Shown: positions 10,039 to 21,069 of the stretch, one piece after another | Position numbering within the stretch: position 1 is the first letter of the stretch | Layout: each line of letters begins with the position of its first letter | DNA from: Gari tellinella | Lineage: Eukaryota > Mollusca > Bivalvia > Cardiida > Psammobiidae | Length of the DNA: 64,000 bases | NCBI GenBank assembly: GCA_922989275.2 | Contig: OV277869.1 | Span: 40,036,189-40,100,188, forward strand | Reading direction: 5' to 3' | Program-made: the position numbers and the translations under genes | Notes under the pieces: model-generated | What the model was told of the DNA's origin: nothing | Databases searched by the model: none | Seen by the model: the letters and a program-made list of their open reading frames with translations, nothing else

Positions 10039-10433
10039 TTAGCAGTACATCTACTGTTAACATTGTTGACGAATTTTACAAACCGCACGAACTGGACATC
10101 ACGACGTTTTTTTGGGTCGCACACGTCATGATAAGGTTGGCATTGAGACCATAACGATTTATCCAGAATAAATCTTAATTGGAAAGTTCTTGTTTTAATA
10201 GCGAAGAAAAAGTTTTAAATCATGTAAACGTTCCATGGCCGTTCAATGTGAACATTCGGATCACCCTCGTATACAGAACAATAACTTAACTTATTGGTCA
10301 GTGACTTTTGGAGATACTCTTCATAGTAACGCGATTGAAAAGTGTAATGGGGTTAATGGCAAAACAGATTGCTTATCCGGTCATTATCAATTTAATAATT
10401 CATGCCTTAAGTAGACGACCCATTGCCAGTAGC

Positions 10434-10688
10434 TACAGTGCAGAAAACGTTATGCTGTCCCTTTTTAAATAAAATGAAGCACAAAGGCATTGCAATAATA
10501 TGTAGACAAAAACAACATTGTGACAACCCTGACCGATCATTTACATTTGGGTTGTAAACAGTAATTAAGGAGCCGTATCATACGCCGGGAAAGCCGGCGT
10601 CTGATTTGGCTCAAAAATATTTACAATAGAAAGTATTGTTTAAGTTTAAACGCGTTTATCGGGGCCGAACAGCGTCTTATCCACTGTA
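10434..10688. repeat. MITE A, copy A1 (left arm)
   Basis: Ends TACAGTGCAGAAAACG and TCCACTGTA are inverted, and the middle holds a CATACGCCGG...CCGGCGTCTGA hairpin flanked by GAGCC/GGCTC. The TA at each end fits a TA target duplication. Confidence 0.65.
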
Positions 10689-10980
10689 CGCCCCTATTTG
10701 ATTTTAGTACGTCCAGAAAGGGCGATGATTTACATTCAAACCTCTCTTTAACTACTACTATAGTATGTTAAATATCAGGTGTTTAATGCAAGATGAAGTG
10801 AAACAAAAAATTCCTTCAGAAATATTCTGAATAACTGTCACCTTGCTTTAACTTCTCACCTGTCATTTATACAATCAATTTGGCTTCTTTGTAGAGGTCA
10901 ATATAGAGAGGTTTTACTGTATTTGAGAATATATACTGAAGCTGGTTTGAGTACTTGTTCAATGGTGACCTACTCGTGAG

Positions 10981-13900
10981 ATGGCGGTAACTACAAGAGG
11001 CATACGAGCGATTGTTCTTATTTACTTTATAAAAGTGTCTAATTGTTCTTCCGCCGTCAGCGGGTTCTTTGCGAAAACCGAAAGTTCCTCTTTTAACCAT
11101 ACCTACAGCACGATCACAAGCAGGTTAGTATGGATGTATGGATATTAATTCTGGATTCGTTTGTTTGCGCTTAAACCGGTGGTACATAGCGTCCCAAAAA
11201 ACGGGACATAAACAAACAGTGTAGACTCTGATCGGACGCCGCATAGTGTGGCGTGTGACCAGCCTCTACATTGTTTGCTGATAGGAATTTCAATGTAATA
11301 CAAAACGAAAATAAAAATTTAGACCAGGCATCCCTTCAATAAAAAATGAACTAATCAAATATATAAGCATGAAAGAATCCACTAGGCACATATGGTGAAA
11401 CAGATGATACAGACAGAAGATGGGTAAGTTCACTTTTCGTTCCCTATAAATGCGTGTGTAGTAAAACTCTCATATTAAACATTTAGAGGTTGTTTTTGGA
11501 TTTGGAAATATTCGGCGTCTGACTAGGCTCCAAATTGTCTCCTACTACGAATTAAACAATAACATTTAATAATATCAACAACCATTCATTTTTTCTACGT
11601 TGATTTAATTGCGATTGCATTTAAACTTTATTAAAACACGCTTTCGCAATGTTTACTTTTAGGTCATCGACGGAATGTTGCATACAGTGTTATAAAGATA
11701 ATGTATGTAAGTCGGTGAACTTCACTCCAAGCAATGGCACGTGCGAAATGAACAACAGAAACCCATTGGACTTTCCATACAGCAGTGTGAAAACTACGGC
11801 GAGTAAAGATTTGTACTACCGCAATGATGGTAAGTAAGCTATTTATCATATTTTACTAATCCATTTGTTCAATACAATATTATACCAAATGTAATGTTTA
11901 AGTAGAGATAAACACGGTATTCTCTTTACAGCAAATGCGTTTATCCTTAACATTGTTTGTTTATGACAAGCAGTTTGTATCCAGGTCAGCGGCCGGGTAA
12001 CGTTTTGTTTGATCACCCTGGAGCACTCTGATTGAGGTGTACATTGTTTGCATACTGCAAAACTTAGTTTACTCCTCACATTTGCTTGTTATTGACGAGT
12101 ACACTCGTTACTAGGACGGCAACGTGTTTAAACAGAATGCAATGTTCATAATAGAACTGTAGTGTGTTCGCTTCAATTTAAGTTTCACCCAATTGTGTCA
12201 AGTGGATTTTTCCATGCTTATATATAGGATGAGTCATTTTTTTATTTTTACGGCTTGATATGTAACAACCTATATACCGCATCTCTGACCGAACGGATCA
12301 GCACACTATTTAAAGTGTGCATTTGGAATTACATAAATAACGAGGCATAAGTGACTTGCATATGGAGCTTGCTAGCTCGACCAAACCTAGTTTAGCTAAT
12401 GCCTTCTTTAATTATAAATCTACCAAAAAGTCGGTATACGAAATATATCACATTTCCATAATTTGCCTACACTAGAAACTGTTCGCGGTACCAGCTGTGA
12501 CGAGTTCAGTAAATAAATCGATGGCCATCGATTACGAGTTGGCTACCGGTCTGAAATACAGTGGAGAAAACGTAATTATTTCGTTCAAACGCGAACGCAT
12601 TGTATTGAAATATAGAAAATGACAACTTTTTGACAAATCTGACTACCAGTTTTAATCTGAGTGGCAAACAGTTTGGAGCATGGTCAGACGCCGGGTTACT
12701 CGGCGTCTGATCTGGCTCCAAACTGTTTGCAATGAAAATAATAAATTAGGAGTAACCGGGGCTATATGGAAAGAAAATAGTTTCTCTACTGTATTTCAGA
12801 CCAGTAGCCAACTCGCAATCGATGGCCATCGATTTCTTTACTGAAATCGTCACAGTACGCATTAATTTGACTCGAAAAGTCATACAAGTCATACAAGTCG
12901 TATATCTAACCGTTAACATGTAGTGCAATGGTCTTGTGGTTTACGTGTACGCATCTTAGTACTGCGAAACATGAGGTTCGAATCCCGTTGACAGTATTTT
13001 GTTCATACATCTACCAAAAAGTATACTAAATCACATTTCCGAAATTTGCCTACACTAGAAACTGCTCGCGGATGTACCAACTGTTTGCATTAATTTGACC
13101 CGAATAGTAATACAAGTCATATAACGTTAAAAAGCAACCAATTATACTTATTGAAATGGCGTAGTGGTTAAGGTGTACGCATCTTGGTACCATTGTCTAG
13201 GCAAAGACTCAGTGAGGCGTCTCATGTGAGACCCATCCCTTATTTTTGATGATTTGGTTTGTAAATAACCTTTATTTTGAGTATGGCAGGGCCGCTCTTG
13301 ACAACTTGAGATAGCTATGGCATATCTTGCACACTTTTCTCCTGCCTAACAGATACTAATGTGAGAACAATGGGGAAGGGGAGGAGTATTTAATGAACTG
13401 GAGTAATGTCTTTAAAAACATTTCCTAACATACTTTCGGCAGTTCCCAGACAAAACGTATGCTTCTTGTGCATACATGTACTACTGTGATCTAGTGTAGC
13501 GTCTCATGTAAAGCCCGATCGTTATGTTTGATAGTTTGGTTGGAAATTACCATTGCAAAACCTCTTGAGTATGATTATGTCTGGGCCTCACTCGGAAAAC
13601 TGAGATGTGTGCTTTTAAAGTAACTTTCGCGCCTATTATCGAGAACAACGAGCATAGGGGCAAGGGGTCCATCTAAGGATTGAGAAAATGTCTTTAGAGG
13701 CTTATAATTTATTACTATCTTTGCAAGGCTCTTGTCCAGAATCATGGGTTCGGTATGACCACCACTGTTACTATGCTGACAGCCAGCAAATAAACTGGGA
13801 GCAAAGCCAGACCAACTGCCAGTCGATGGGAGCCAATTTGACTGACATTACAGATGAGTTTGAAACTATGTTTGTCAACGAGATGGCAATAGATCGAATT

Positions 13901-14128
13901 GGATTCGTCAACATTATCTGGCTTGGTCTGAACAACATACACACTGTCTCACCACAAGTTTGGACGACCGGAATATTGGTCCAATATCGTAACTTTGAAC
14001 TTGGTGAGCCGAACAATTCGGGGGGAAATGACAATTGCCTGATAATGTTAGGTTGGAAGGTTGGCAAATGGAATGAGGCACCGTGTGACTCTGAATTTGA
14101 CAGTGTGTGCAAGAAAGAAATTTACTGA
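10981..14128 (+). CDS. Secreted PAN/apple-like + C-type lectin protein, outer unit, left arm (3 exons)
   Basis: Proposed exons are 10,981-11,123, 11,663-11,829 and 13,728-14,128. Donors are AG/GTTAGT and G/GTAAGT; acceptors are TTTTAG and TTGCAAG. Intron phases (2, then 1) join without a shift to give 236 residues. Exon 1 encodes a signal peptide with a hydrophobic core (AIVLIYFIKV, about residues 10-19). Exon 2 (about 48-104) is Cys-rich (ECCIQC, VCKSVNF, TCEMNN), like a minimal PAN/apple module. Exon 3 is a C-type lectin domain with the WLGL block at 168-171, EPN at 197-199 (mannose-type calcium-site signature in the family), NDNC at 204-207 and WNE at 218-220; Cys 106, 117, 134, 207, 223 and 231 fit the long-form disulfides. 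A secreted sugar-binding recognition role is inferred. No poly(A) signal or promoter was identified; a MITE B lies 71 bp past the stop. Confidence 0.8.
11214..11280. repeat. Hairpin related to the MITE A/B core (left arm)
   Basis: AAACAGTGTAGACTCTGATC and the complementary GCCTCTACATTGTTTG flank a GACGCCGCATAG...GTGGCGT loop-proximal stem. It lies in intron 1 of the outer lectin gene; the right-arm partner at 60,264-60,330 is a better palindrome. Confidence 0.6.
11904..12085. repeat. Diverged MITE A copy in intron 2 (left arm)
   Basis: It shows the family layout (CGGTATTCTCTTTACAGC end, AATGCGTTTATCC, core with GGTCAGCGGCCGGGTAACG) but the hairpin is eroded. Right-arm partner is near 59,465-59,645. 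Confidence 0.45.
12417..13090. repeat. Composite palindrome around MITE A4, flanked by direct repeats (left arm)
   Basis: A MITE A (12,557-12,793) sits at the centre of a larger foldback whose stems are GACGAGTTCAGTAAA...ATCGATGGCCATCGAT...GAGTTGGCTACCGGTCTGAA and the complementary strand at about 12,794-12,855. Outside this, a direct repeat of ATCTACCAAAAAGT...GCCTACACTAGAAACTG occurs at 12,417-12,483 and 13,008-13,065. The whole occupies intron 2 of the outer lectin gene and is mirrored at about 58,455-59,130. Confidence 0.7.
12915..12992 (+). repeat. tRNA-like sequence in intron 2 (left arm)
   Basis: AATGGTCTTGTGGTTTACGTG (A-box-like) and ATGAGGTTCGAATCCCG (B-box) are spaced as in a tRNA. 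A second A-box-like AATGGCGTAGTGGTTAAGG follows at 13,156 without a clear B-box. The right arm carries the inverted copy near 58,555-58,635. Confidence 0.4.
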
Positions 14129-14199
14129 TTGTTTTGTTTTATATGTTATAGCAAATTTCGTTGAATGTAAGAGTGGAAGAGGGGGTCATCCTTTCAATA

Positions 14200-14567
14200 T
14201 ACAGTGCTCGTTCTCTACACCGACACCCAAAAGGAGACAAAGATTGTAAGTGTTGTTCGGAGGGAGTCGCTATAGGGAAGGAACATTAAGACTTGGCTTA
14301 CATTTGCAAACATCTTGAATCTAGATCAGAGCCGCGTCACGCGGCGTCTGATCTAGACTCAAGCTGTTTGTCACTCTTCGTTATATTTATTCTATCAAAA
14401 TATCCACTTATATGTAACTTTAAAAGAAACAGCAGACGACAATTAGCAGACGATATTGCAGCAGTGAAAGCGTTAGACATAATTGCTCTGTCTAGGGAAC
14501 TGCGGCAAGGGTTGTTGTAAAGAGGGAGTCGTTGTTGGGAGGGTCGTTGTAGGGAGGGAGCACTGTA
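14200..14567. repeat. MITE B, copy B2 (left arm)
   Basis: The ends TACAGTGCTCG and GGGAGGGAGCACTGTA are inverted; subterminal blocks TTGTTCGGAGGGAGTCG and GTCGTTGTAGGGAG are typical. The core hairpin reads CTAGATCAGAGCCGCG...CGCGGCGTCTGATCTAG. It begins 71 bp after the lectin stop, so it may lie in the 3' UTR. Confidence 0.8.
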
Positions 14568-14995
14568 TTCTCTTGTGGGCTTCATCATTTTTGTCCGTTT
14601 GAAACAGTCTAGAGTCTGATTTAACACCGAGTTACTCAATATCCGATCCGGATCTACGACGTCTGTACATTGAAATGTTAACTTCACTGCCAATGGCACC
14701 AAATGCGACTGTGCAAACAGTTTGTTTCATGATCAGTCGCGGCGTCTAATCAGGATTCAAACTGTTGACACTCGTATCGACATTTATTCAGCCAAATCAG
14801 TCCTAAAGCGGACCTAAAAAATAATGCAGACGACCCTACCAATTCAGACGAAATTTTGGCGGTAAGAGGTATAAGCAGATTATTATACCTGGCATCGAAA
14901 GAGTTAAACAGAAATTAATTGCGTGTTCCTCGTCCTATTTATGTAAATACTGTTATAAACACTTATTTTGGCTTAAGGTCTAGAATACAGTTGAG
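14568..14995. other. No gene; repeat debris
   Basis: It contains a single foldback fragment (AAACAGTTTGTTTCATGATC...GCGGCGTCTAATCAGG, about 14,716-14,765) and the recurrent motif GCAGACGAC, which also appears inside MITE B. Nothing coding is recognised. The mirror is about 56,593-57,010. Confidence 0.5.
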
Positions 14996-15231
14996 AAGAC
15001 GTTATTCTTACCGTTAAAACGCAAACGAGACAACAACGCAATACACTAATAATATGTAGAAATCTTTTTAAATTTGCTCACGATTTATTTGATTTGGAGA
15101 AGCAAACAGTTTGGAGTCTGAACAGACGAGGAGTTACCTGGCGTCTGTTTTGGCTCGAAAACGTTTGCAACGGAAATAATGGTTTAAGCGTAAACGCGTT
15201 TATTTTAAATAATAACGTCTTCTACACTGTA
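14996..15231. repeat. MITE A, copy A5 (left arm)
   Basis: TACAGTTGAGAAGACGTTAT and AACGTCTTCTACACTGTA are inverted ends; the core is GTTTGGAGTCTGAACAGACG...CGTCTGTTTTGGCTC. Mirror copy at 56,349-56,592. Confidence 0.7.
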
Positions 15232-15517
15232 ACTGTTTGCATGTTGAATGTTTATCATTGTTATGTTTTTGATAAAATGTAAAAATCATAAACAGTGAAG
15301 GATAGACTATACTAACTTGGAAACTGGAAGTGTCCATTCAAGGTTGTGAAATTTTTGTTTTTAATAAAATGTAATGAGTATTCTGCTTTCTTTCAGTCTG
15401 CTTTAAACTATATGTACCATCTGATAGGATTTAGAAGATAGTTTGTACTTCAAACATTCGTGACTGTATAAAAGAGAACCACTTATTTCCTTAGTTTGGT
15501 GCAGGCAGTACTTATGG

Positions 15518-15990
15518 ACCATCGCGACAGTTTTGGTTCTTACTGTCAAAGGGAGGCAATCATGCAAACTATTTGCATGATCTGCCTCCCTTTGACCAAT
15601 ACTCCATGATAAATATTTATATTTGAAATTTGTATTTTAGAAGCTAAATTATGCGATCATACCTACACATTTATGCTTCATCAATGTTTGTGCAAAATAT
15701 TGTCAAAATCTGAATGTAAGAACTGTATGAGACAAAAAGACTTTGAAAAATATGTATAACTCAATAAATAAGGTAAATTACAAAGCTGAAGAGGGTTATT
15801 CTAGGATTTTATTGTTAAAAGTACGTGTCTCCGGATAATTAGGAGTGTACCTAAAAACAAGCTATTAAACTCCAGTCGGGGACCCCCTTTTTCATGTCAT
15901 ATTCTTCATAACAGGGTATCTACTAGCAACATGCACACATATAAACAAAAATCTGAATGGTATAAAATTGGAAGAAACTGTCGCGATAGC
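15518..15990. repeat. Element F1 with ATCGCGACAG ends (left arm)
   Basis: CCATCGCGACAGTTTT and AAACTGTCGCGATAG are inverted ends. Inside, CAAAGGGAGGCA...TGCCTCCCTTTG forms a hairpin at 15,545-15,596. The interior (GGATAATTAGGAGTGTACC, AACAGGGTATCTACTAGC) is shared with F2 at 17,764-18,500, defining a family. Confidence 0.65.
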
Positions 15991-16567
15991 AATGTCATAT
16001 AGTTCAGAGATCAATATGCATTAGAGTTACTTGGCCCTATGTGACATACCAAAATTGGTCGCATAACAAAAGAATGTCGCAAAACTTAGACAGCATTGTT
16101 ATAGAGTGACAGTGAAGCTTTTGGATAGATGTAAAAAATATGCAAATTTTTATATTTTGGTCTATTGGAAATAAATATTGTAACTCAAATCCAGGTGTAA
16201 TAAAATAAATGGCAGAGGTATGCAGTTTGTTCAGTATTTACGTCCCTACAACGCATACATGGCAGTGAAACCATACATTATTACCTGAGCAGTGTTCTTA
16301 GGCAGACTAAAATTCCAAAAAGGCTGCTATGGGTCAATAGTTGTACCATTCTCCCGTTGTAGTATATATATACTGAGGTTTTAAAAACAGTGAAATTTCA
16401 GATCGATTAATGCAGACACTGTTTAGCATCTGTCTAATACGAGGCTGCAGTCTGTTCTTTTGGAAACGTTTATCCATTCTGTTTTCTAATTTGTGATAGG
16501 TCACATGATAAATATTTACAGTATGCGACATTTTACATGAAAATATTCAGCGGTAGAAGGATACTTA
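15991..16567. other. No gene recognised
   Basis: AT-rich DNA mirrored at about 55,023-55,588. A 65-residue minus-strand frame (16,334-16,531) is kept open in both arms but has no recognised domain; conservation is expected from the recent duplication alone. Confidence 0.4.
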
Positions 16568-16796
16568 TACAGCTAAAACACCGTTATTATTTTCCGTTCA
16601 AACGCAAACGAAGCGCAAAGACATCGCAAAAATATAGAGAAGACAATATTTTTTAAACATTTCTGAGTGGCAAACAGTTTGGAGCCTGATAAGACGCCGT
16701 GTTAACCGACGTCTGATCTGGCTCCGAACTGTTTTCACCGGAATAATAATTTTGGCGAAAACACCTTTATTGAGAAAGAATAACATCTCCACTGTA
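16568..16796. repeat. MITE A, copy A6 (left arm)
   Basis: TACAGCTAAAACACCGTTAT and TAACATCTCCACTGTA are the ends; the core is CAGTTTGGAGCCTGATAAGA...CGTCTGATCTGGCTCCGAAC. Mirror at 54,794-55,022. Confidence 0.7.
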
Positions 16797-16943
16797 ACCA
16801 TTATTATTTGAAAAATTCTAAGCAAGTCTAAATTAAAGAAAATATTTAAACGTGTATGTAGCGTTTGTTATGAGTACAAATGATTGCAATTAATGTCGAT
16901 GATTTTTGAACTGGCACTCATCACTTTCCGTCACATTTCGTCG

Positions 16944-17106
16944 ACGAATAAATACAGAAGACTCAAGCAGGAAACGCAACACAAACAATACACCCACCTC
17001 TCAAGCAGAACATACACACAGTCATACCATAACAAACACACACACATACACACACACTCGCAATACCATTCCTTCATCTACACACTAAAAACAACACGCA
17101 AGACGA
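16944..17106. repeat. CA-rich dispersed repeat, copy 2 (left arm)
   Basis: Near-identical to 5,124-5,295, including flanking AGACTCAAGCAGGAAACG and CCATTCCTTCATCTACACAC. Two overlapping frames rich in Thr/His/Ser are CA-repeat translations, not genes. Confidence 0.75.
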
Positions 17107-17189
17107 GTCGGAATTTTTGTTGAATGTTTTGATAAAAAAAAAGTACTTAGCAACATATACTACACACGCATTTGAATATTAATACGGGT

Positions 17190-17480
17190 ACAATAGCTCA
17201 ATGGCATGTGTTTCCGACTCTAAGTAGCGGCGCATAGGATCGAAAACCTGAATTAGACGAGACAGTAAAACGATTTGAAATAACAATCATCTTATATTCT
17301 AAAGTAAATAGGACGATCGTAAAATAATTAGAATCTCCCTTCACTTTGTTTTGTGTATCAATGATTTCTGGATCAGGAAAGTTTGAAGAGCATAATAAAG
17401 GAATGTGATTTTAGAAGTCTATTATCAAATATTCATCCCGTCAATATCGAATAATCTCGGGATTGAAATCATTTGTACCT
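17190..17480. repeat. Truncated tRNA-like head joined to an inverted segment (left arm)
   Basis: CAATAGCTCAATGGCATG starts a tRNA-like sequence which in the right arm (54,347-54,416, minus strand) is complete with a GTGGGTTCGAATC B-box. In the left arm it is cut at CTCTAAGTAG and fused to a ~262-bp segment (about 17,217-17,478) that occurs in the right arm at about 53,254-53,510 in the same plus orientation, that is, flipped relative to the arms. Confidence 0.65.
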
Positions 17481-17763
17481 AGCAACGTCTGAAATTAGCC
17501 GAATTCATCTTTCTGAAACCGTCATCATCTCATATAATCATTCATTGGCGTTGATATAACCTGTGCTGTTTCGCATCCATGCATCCCGATATTATTGAGT
17601 GTTGTTTTCTTGAGCGGATGAGGACTGAGTAAAAGTTTTGATCTCGATGCTGGCTTTGAAACCATAAAAATGACTGATTTAATCGGGTAATTTCTTTTAC
17701 ACACCCATTAAAGTGGCCACGGAACTCATATCCATTCCATATACATGAAACAGGTTTAAAAAT
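17481..17763. other. No gene recognised
   Basis: Low-complexity AT-rich DNA, mirrored at about 52,970-53,252. Confidence 0.4.
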
Positions 17764-18500
17764 TATCGCGCTAGTTTCAATATTCTATTATATAGTTAAT
17801 AATTGAACTTTGTATTTTTTCTACCTTAATAAGCTAAATTGTGCGGTCATACCAGCAATTGGCGACCACGATAAGTGATATTTACTTATTAAATATTGTT
17901 GACGGTTGAACAGTATTGATTTGGACACATTCTAGCATCTAAAGGTGGTTATCATATTATTTGTAGATAGCCCTGTATGTAATTTGATTGAGATTGACAT
18001 GCGTTTCTCTTTATGCAGACATTTGTATTTTTCAGAAAAAATAGTTCGGTTACTTATCATTTTTATTAGTGATTTCAGTAAAGTAATGTTTCATCAATAT
18101 TTGTAAAACGTATTGCCGAAATCTGAATGTAAGAACTGTAGGAGAAAAAACTTGAAAGTTAATTAGTTGATGTGTTCTCTTTATTTGACGAATAATATGT
18201 TGTTTCCATGTGTTTGTAGCTACCTGTTCCTATTTTTTCTATTTTATGAAAACACACGAATAACCTCACATTTTAGGTAAATTACAATGCTGGAGAGGGT
18301 TTTGCTGATATTTTATGATAAAAAACAAGTGTCTTCGGATAATTAGGGGTATACCAAAAACAAGCTATTGAGAAAAGATCCAGTTCGGGGACCCCCTAGT
18401 TTTTATCTCATATTTCTGCATAACAGGGTATATACTAGCAACATGCAAAATTTAAAACAAATCTGAATGTTTTGAAAAAGCGAACAAACTGCCGCGATAG
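17764..18500. repeat. Element F2 (left arm)
   Basis: TATCGCGCTAGTTTC and AAACTGCCGCGATAG are imperfect inverted ends. Internal blocks GAATGTAAGAACTGTA, GGATAATTAGGGGTATACC and AACAGGGTATATACTAGC repeat those of F1. Mirror at 52,232-52,969. Confidence 0.6.
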
Positions 18501-19232
18501 TCCTTAACCGTATTCGGAAAGCAACTATTTATAACTGATTGCAGATAGGTAAATATGAAATGACTTCAAAGTGTCTGATGTCAATTTTTTCAAATACTGT
18601 TCTTATGTCCAAATTAGTGGAATATCTATCAATGATAAAACTATTTATCACATAAACGTGCAAAATATAGAGGGCCGTAAAAATCGCACGACCCACTTGG
18701 CATGTATTTTATACTAATTTTCGAATCACCAAAATACTGTATGACTACGCCGACTTTAAATCAGTTAATAAAATCTAGACAAAATAATACCACCACTAGG
18801 GATTTAAAACATTTCCAAGTGTCCTAAAACCATTATCCCAGGCAATTCCGCAAATTCAGGCTGCAATTTAGGCTACGTAGAGATTTAGTAGAACAGTGAC
18901 TCAGACTGTTTTTTAAAATTTAGACGTTACAATAATAATGACGTCGTGTTGCTATAACGACGGTTTTTTTTAAAACAAAACTTGATTCTAACTGTCAAAT
19001 AATCATTTTTAGTCAGTTAGAACAGTTTTAAATTAAATATTAATTTAAAATTTGAATATGGTATCGGAAAAGTCTTTACACAACACATTGATGTTGATTT
19101 TCTTTATTTTAGTTTGATTGGTTTTTTTCACTACGGATGAATAAAACCGAATAACTCCTATGACGAATCGTTTTCCTAAGAGCCGAGGGCAAAAGTGAAA
19201 GTAAGAGCGTTCGGATTTTCGTGTCATTTGGT
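18501..19232. other. No gene recognised
   Basis: AT-rich sequence with no supported coding region, mirrored at about 51,490-52,230. The mirrored copy has a local GTGGGCCGTACGATTTGTACGGCCC hairpin near 52,035, whereas the left copy reads GAGGGCCGTAAAAATCGC. Confidence 0.4.
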
Positions 19233-19410
19233 GTTTATGTGATAAATAGGATATCAAATTCGTGTGTTGTCAGTCGTAGTATTTATTGAACTCGTTGGAT
19301 AAAATGATATGTTGCTCGCCAAGGCTCGCAACATATTATTTTATCAAACTCGTTCAATAAATTCACGACTGACAACACACTCATTCAATATCCTCTATTT
19401 ATGACATAAA
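19233..19410. repeat. Long palindrome, about 60-bp inner arms (left arm)
   Basis: GTGTGTTGTCAGTCGTAGTA at 19,262 is matched by TTCACGACTGACAACACAC ending at 19,380, with ATAAAATGATATGTTGC / GCAACATATTATTTTAT towards a GCTCGCCAAGGCTC loop. Weaker pairing extends to TTTATGTGATAAATAGGATA and its complement near 19,400. Mirror at 51,311-51,490. Confidence 0.85.
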
Positions 19411-19679
19411 ACCGCCTCTGGCAGTGTGATAAAGCTATTCAATAAATGATAGTAAACTATGAACATTTTGGCCCCGGTCCTACCTGTTCGTCCACAAGAG
19501 CTGCATGTCGCCAAGGCTCGCATCATATTGACGTTGTTGGTACCAATTTCCGAATTGCAACGACATCGCGGGCTCATTACATCGAAACCAGAAATATATT
19601 TGACGTATTATCATGGTTTATACCTCAAAACAACCGCATTGAAAATCTCCATCCAAATATGTTATTGAAATTATAATTA

Positions 19680-20600
19680 GAGTATATGGCTTTTAGCAGT
19701 ATGCAATTGAAATATGAAATTCACGTCAAAATTGCGTGTAGACGCGTAACAAAACGTGACGGCTCACAACATAAAAATCAATACTCCAAATCCTATCGTA
19801 CATGAAATCGTAAAATATTTTGTTTAAAGTTACCGTCTATAATATTATGTACGTATAATGACTCACTGTTGTTTTAAATCAAAACATAGTGATAGATAAA
19901 TGTATAAACACCCTCTAGACACTCCGATATTTAGCAGAAAAATAGAGGGTGGGTTTTAGTTTTATGTATAGTTATAAAGAATTATTATTCATTATAATAA
20001 AAAAAGCATTTTTGAATATAGTCTCAAACCCTTGTTTACAGAAATACAGTTGGTTTTACAATTATATATTATATTCCCGAGATATTAATATTTTTGTAGC
20101 GTCTACAGAAATGTCCCTAAATCTAAAATGTAACATAGTATACGTCAATTTTAAAGGTTATTAATGTTTAAAGGGTACTACACAACCGAAAAGATGGGAA
20201 ATTTTGATAATTATCATTGTTTTCTAAATACCATTTTATTTTTGTTCACAGAACTAGTGCCAGTATGCTGATTAATAAACTTGCATTAAACATAATTTTG
20301 TTTGTATACCGTCTTACAGAAATGTCCCCAAAACATAAAATATTCGGATTCGACGTCAAATTTTGACGGCACTACTGATACATCCGAAAAATAAGACAGC
20401 ATATGGATAATATCATATTTATGATTTTATGACTATAGAAGGTGAAATAAGATATTGGAAAAAATCATAGTTTATTTAAATAGACTAGTTAACTGTATTT
20501 TTAAAAATACACTAACATGAAAGAGTGAAAAAGCCGATAATTCGTCGTTCGTTCGTTACCGTCGTATATTCGACTAATCATTTTATCAACCACTTACCCA
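19680..20600. other. No gene recognised; arm-asymmetry site
   Basis: It contains a short-period duplication of related text (ACAGAAATGTCCC near 20,105 and 20,325) but no domain. The TA near 19,702 corresponds to the site where the right arm carries 5.3 kb of extra DNA (45,681-51,023). Confidence 0.5.
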
Positions 20601-20616
20601 CTCCCACTACCTACTC

Positions 20617-20642
20617 ACCCTCTCTCTCTCTCTCTCTCTCTT
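20617..20642. repeat. CT microsatellite
   Basis: An uninterrupted (CT)n run. The right-arm partner near 44,733 is shorter. Confidence 0.8.
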
Positions 20643-20698
20643 ATTTCTCTTTCTTTCTTGAAAAGCAGTTATGGATAGATCGAAGGATGAAATGAATT

Positions 20699-21069
20699 TA
20701 CAGTGTTCCCTCCCATCAATGTCCCTCCCAACAACGACTTCCTCCTTACAACGACCCTTGAGCTGTTCCCCAAACAAGACATTTATATCCAACCATTTCA
20801 TGGCTGCAATGTCGTCTACTTAAATTGGTTGTCTGCTGGTTTTCTCAACGTTACATATGAGCGGATATTTTGATAGAATACATATATTGACGAGTGATAA
20901 ACAGCTTGAATCCAGATGAGACGCCGTGTTACGCGGCGTCTGATCTGGATTCAAGCTTTTTGCAAATGTAAGCCAAGTCTTAATTTCCCCTCCCTACAAC
21001 GACTCCCTCCGAACAACACACACAATATGTGTCTCCCATTGTGTGTCGTTGTAGAGAGGGAGCACTGTA
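20699..21069. repeat. MITE B, copy B3 (left arm)
   Basis: Ends TACAGTGTTCCCTCC and GAGAGGGAGCACTGTA; core hairpin GAATCCAGATGAGACGCCG...CGGCGTCTGATCTGGATTC. Mirror at 44,317-44,674. Confidence 0.85.

Noticed and set aside
10867..11100. Minus-strand 77-residue frame MVKRGTFGFRK (and its mirror at 60,442-60,675)
   Set aside because: It is the antisense of lectin exon 1, whose plus-strand reading gives a signal peptide and matching splice phases.
13688..13727. The ATG at 13,688 as the start of the lectin
   Set aside because: MSLEAYNLLLSLQ is the intron 2 end read in frame; TTGCAAG is a good acceptor and the phase matches the upstream exon 2, which has its own donor.
13742..14112. Antisense frames across the CTLD exon (also at 57,434-57,804)
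   Set aside because: Shadow frames opposite a recognised lectin exon, with no domain or splice support.
16884..17123. Thr/His-rich proteins at 16,884-17,123 and 54,407-54,706
   Set aside because: They are translations of a CA-rich dispersed repeat.
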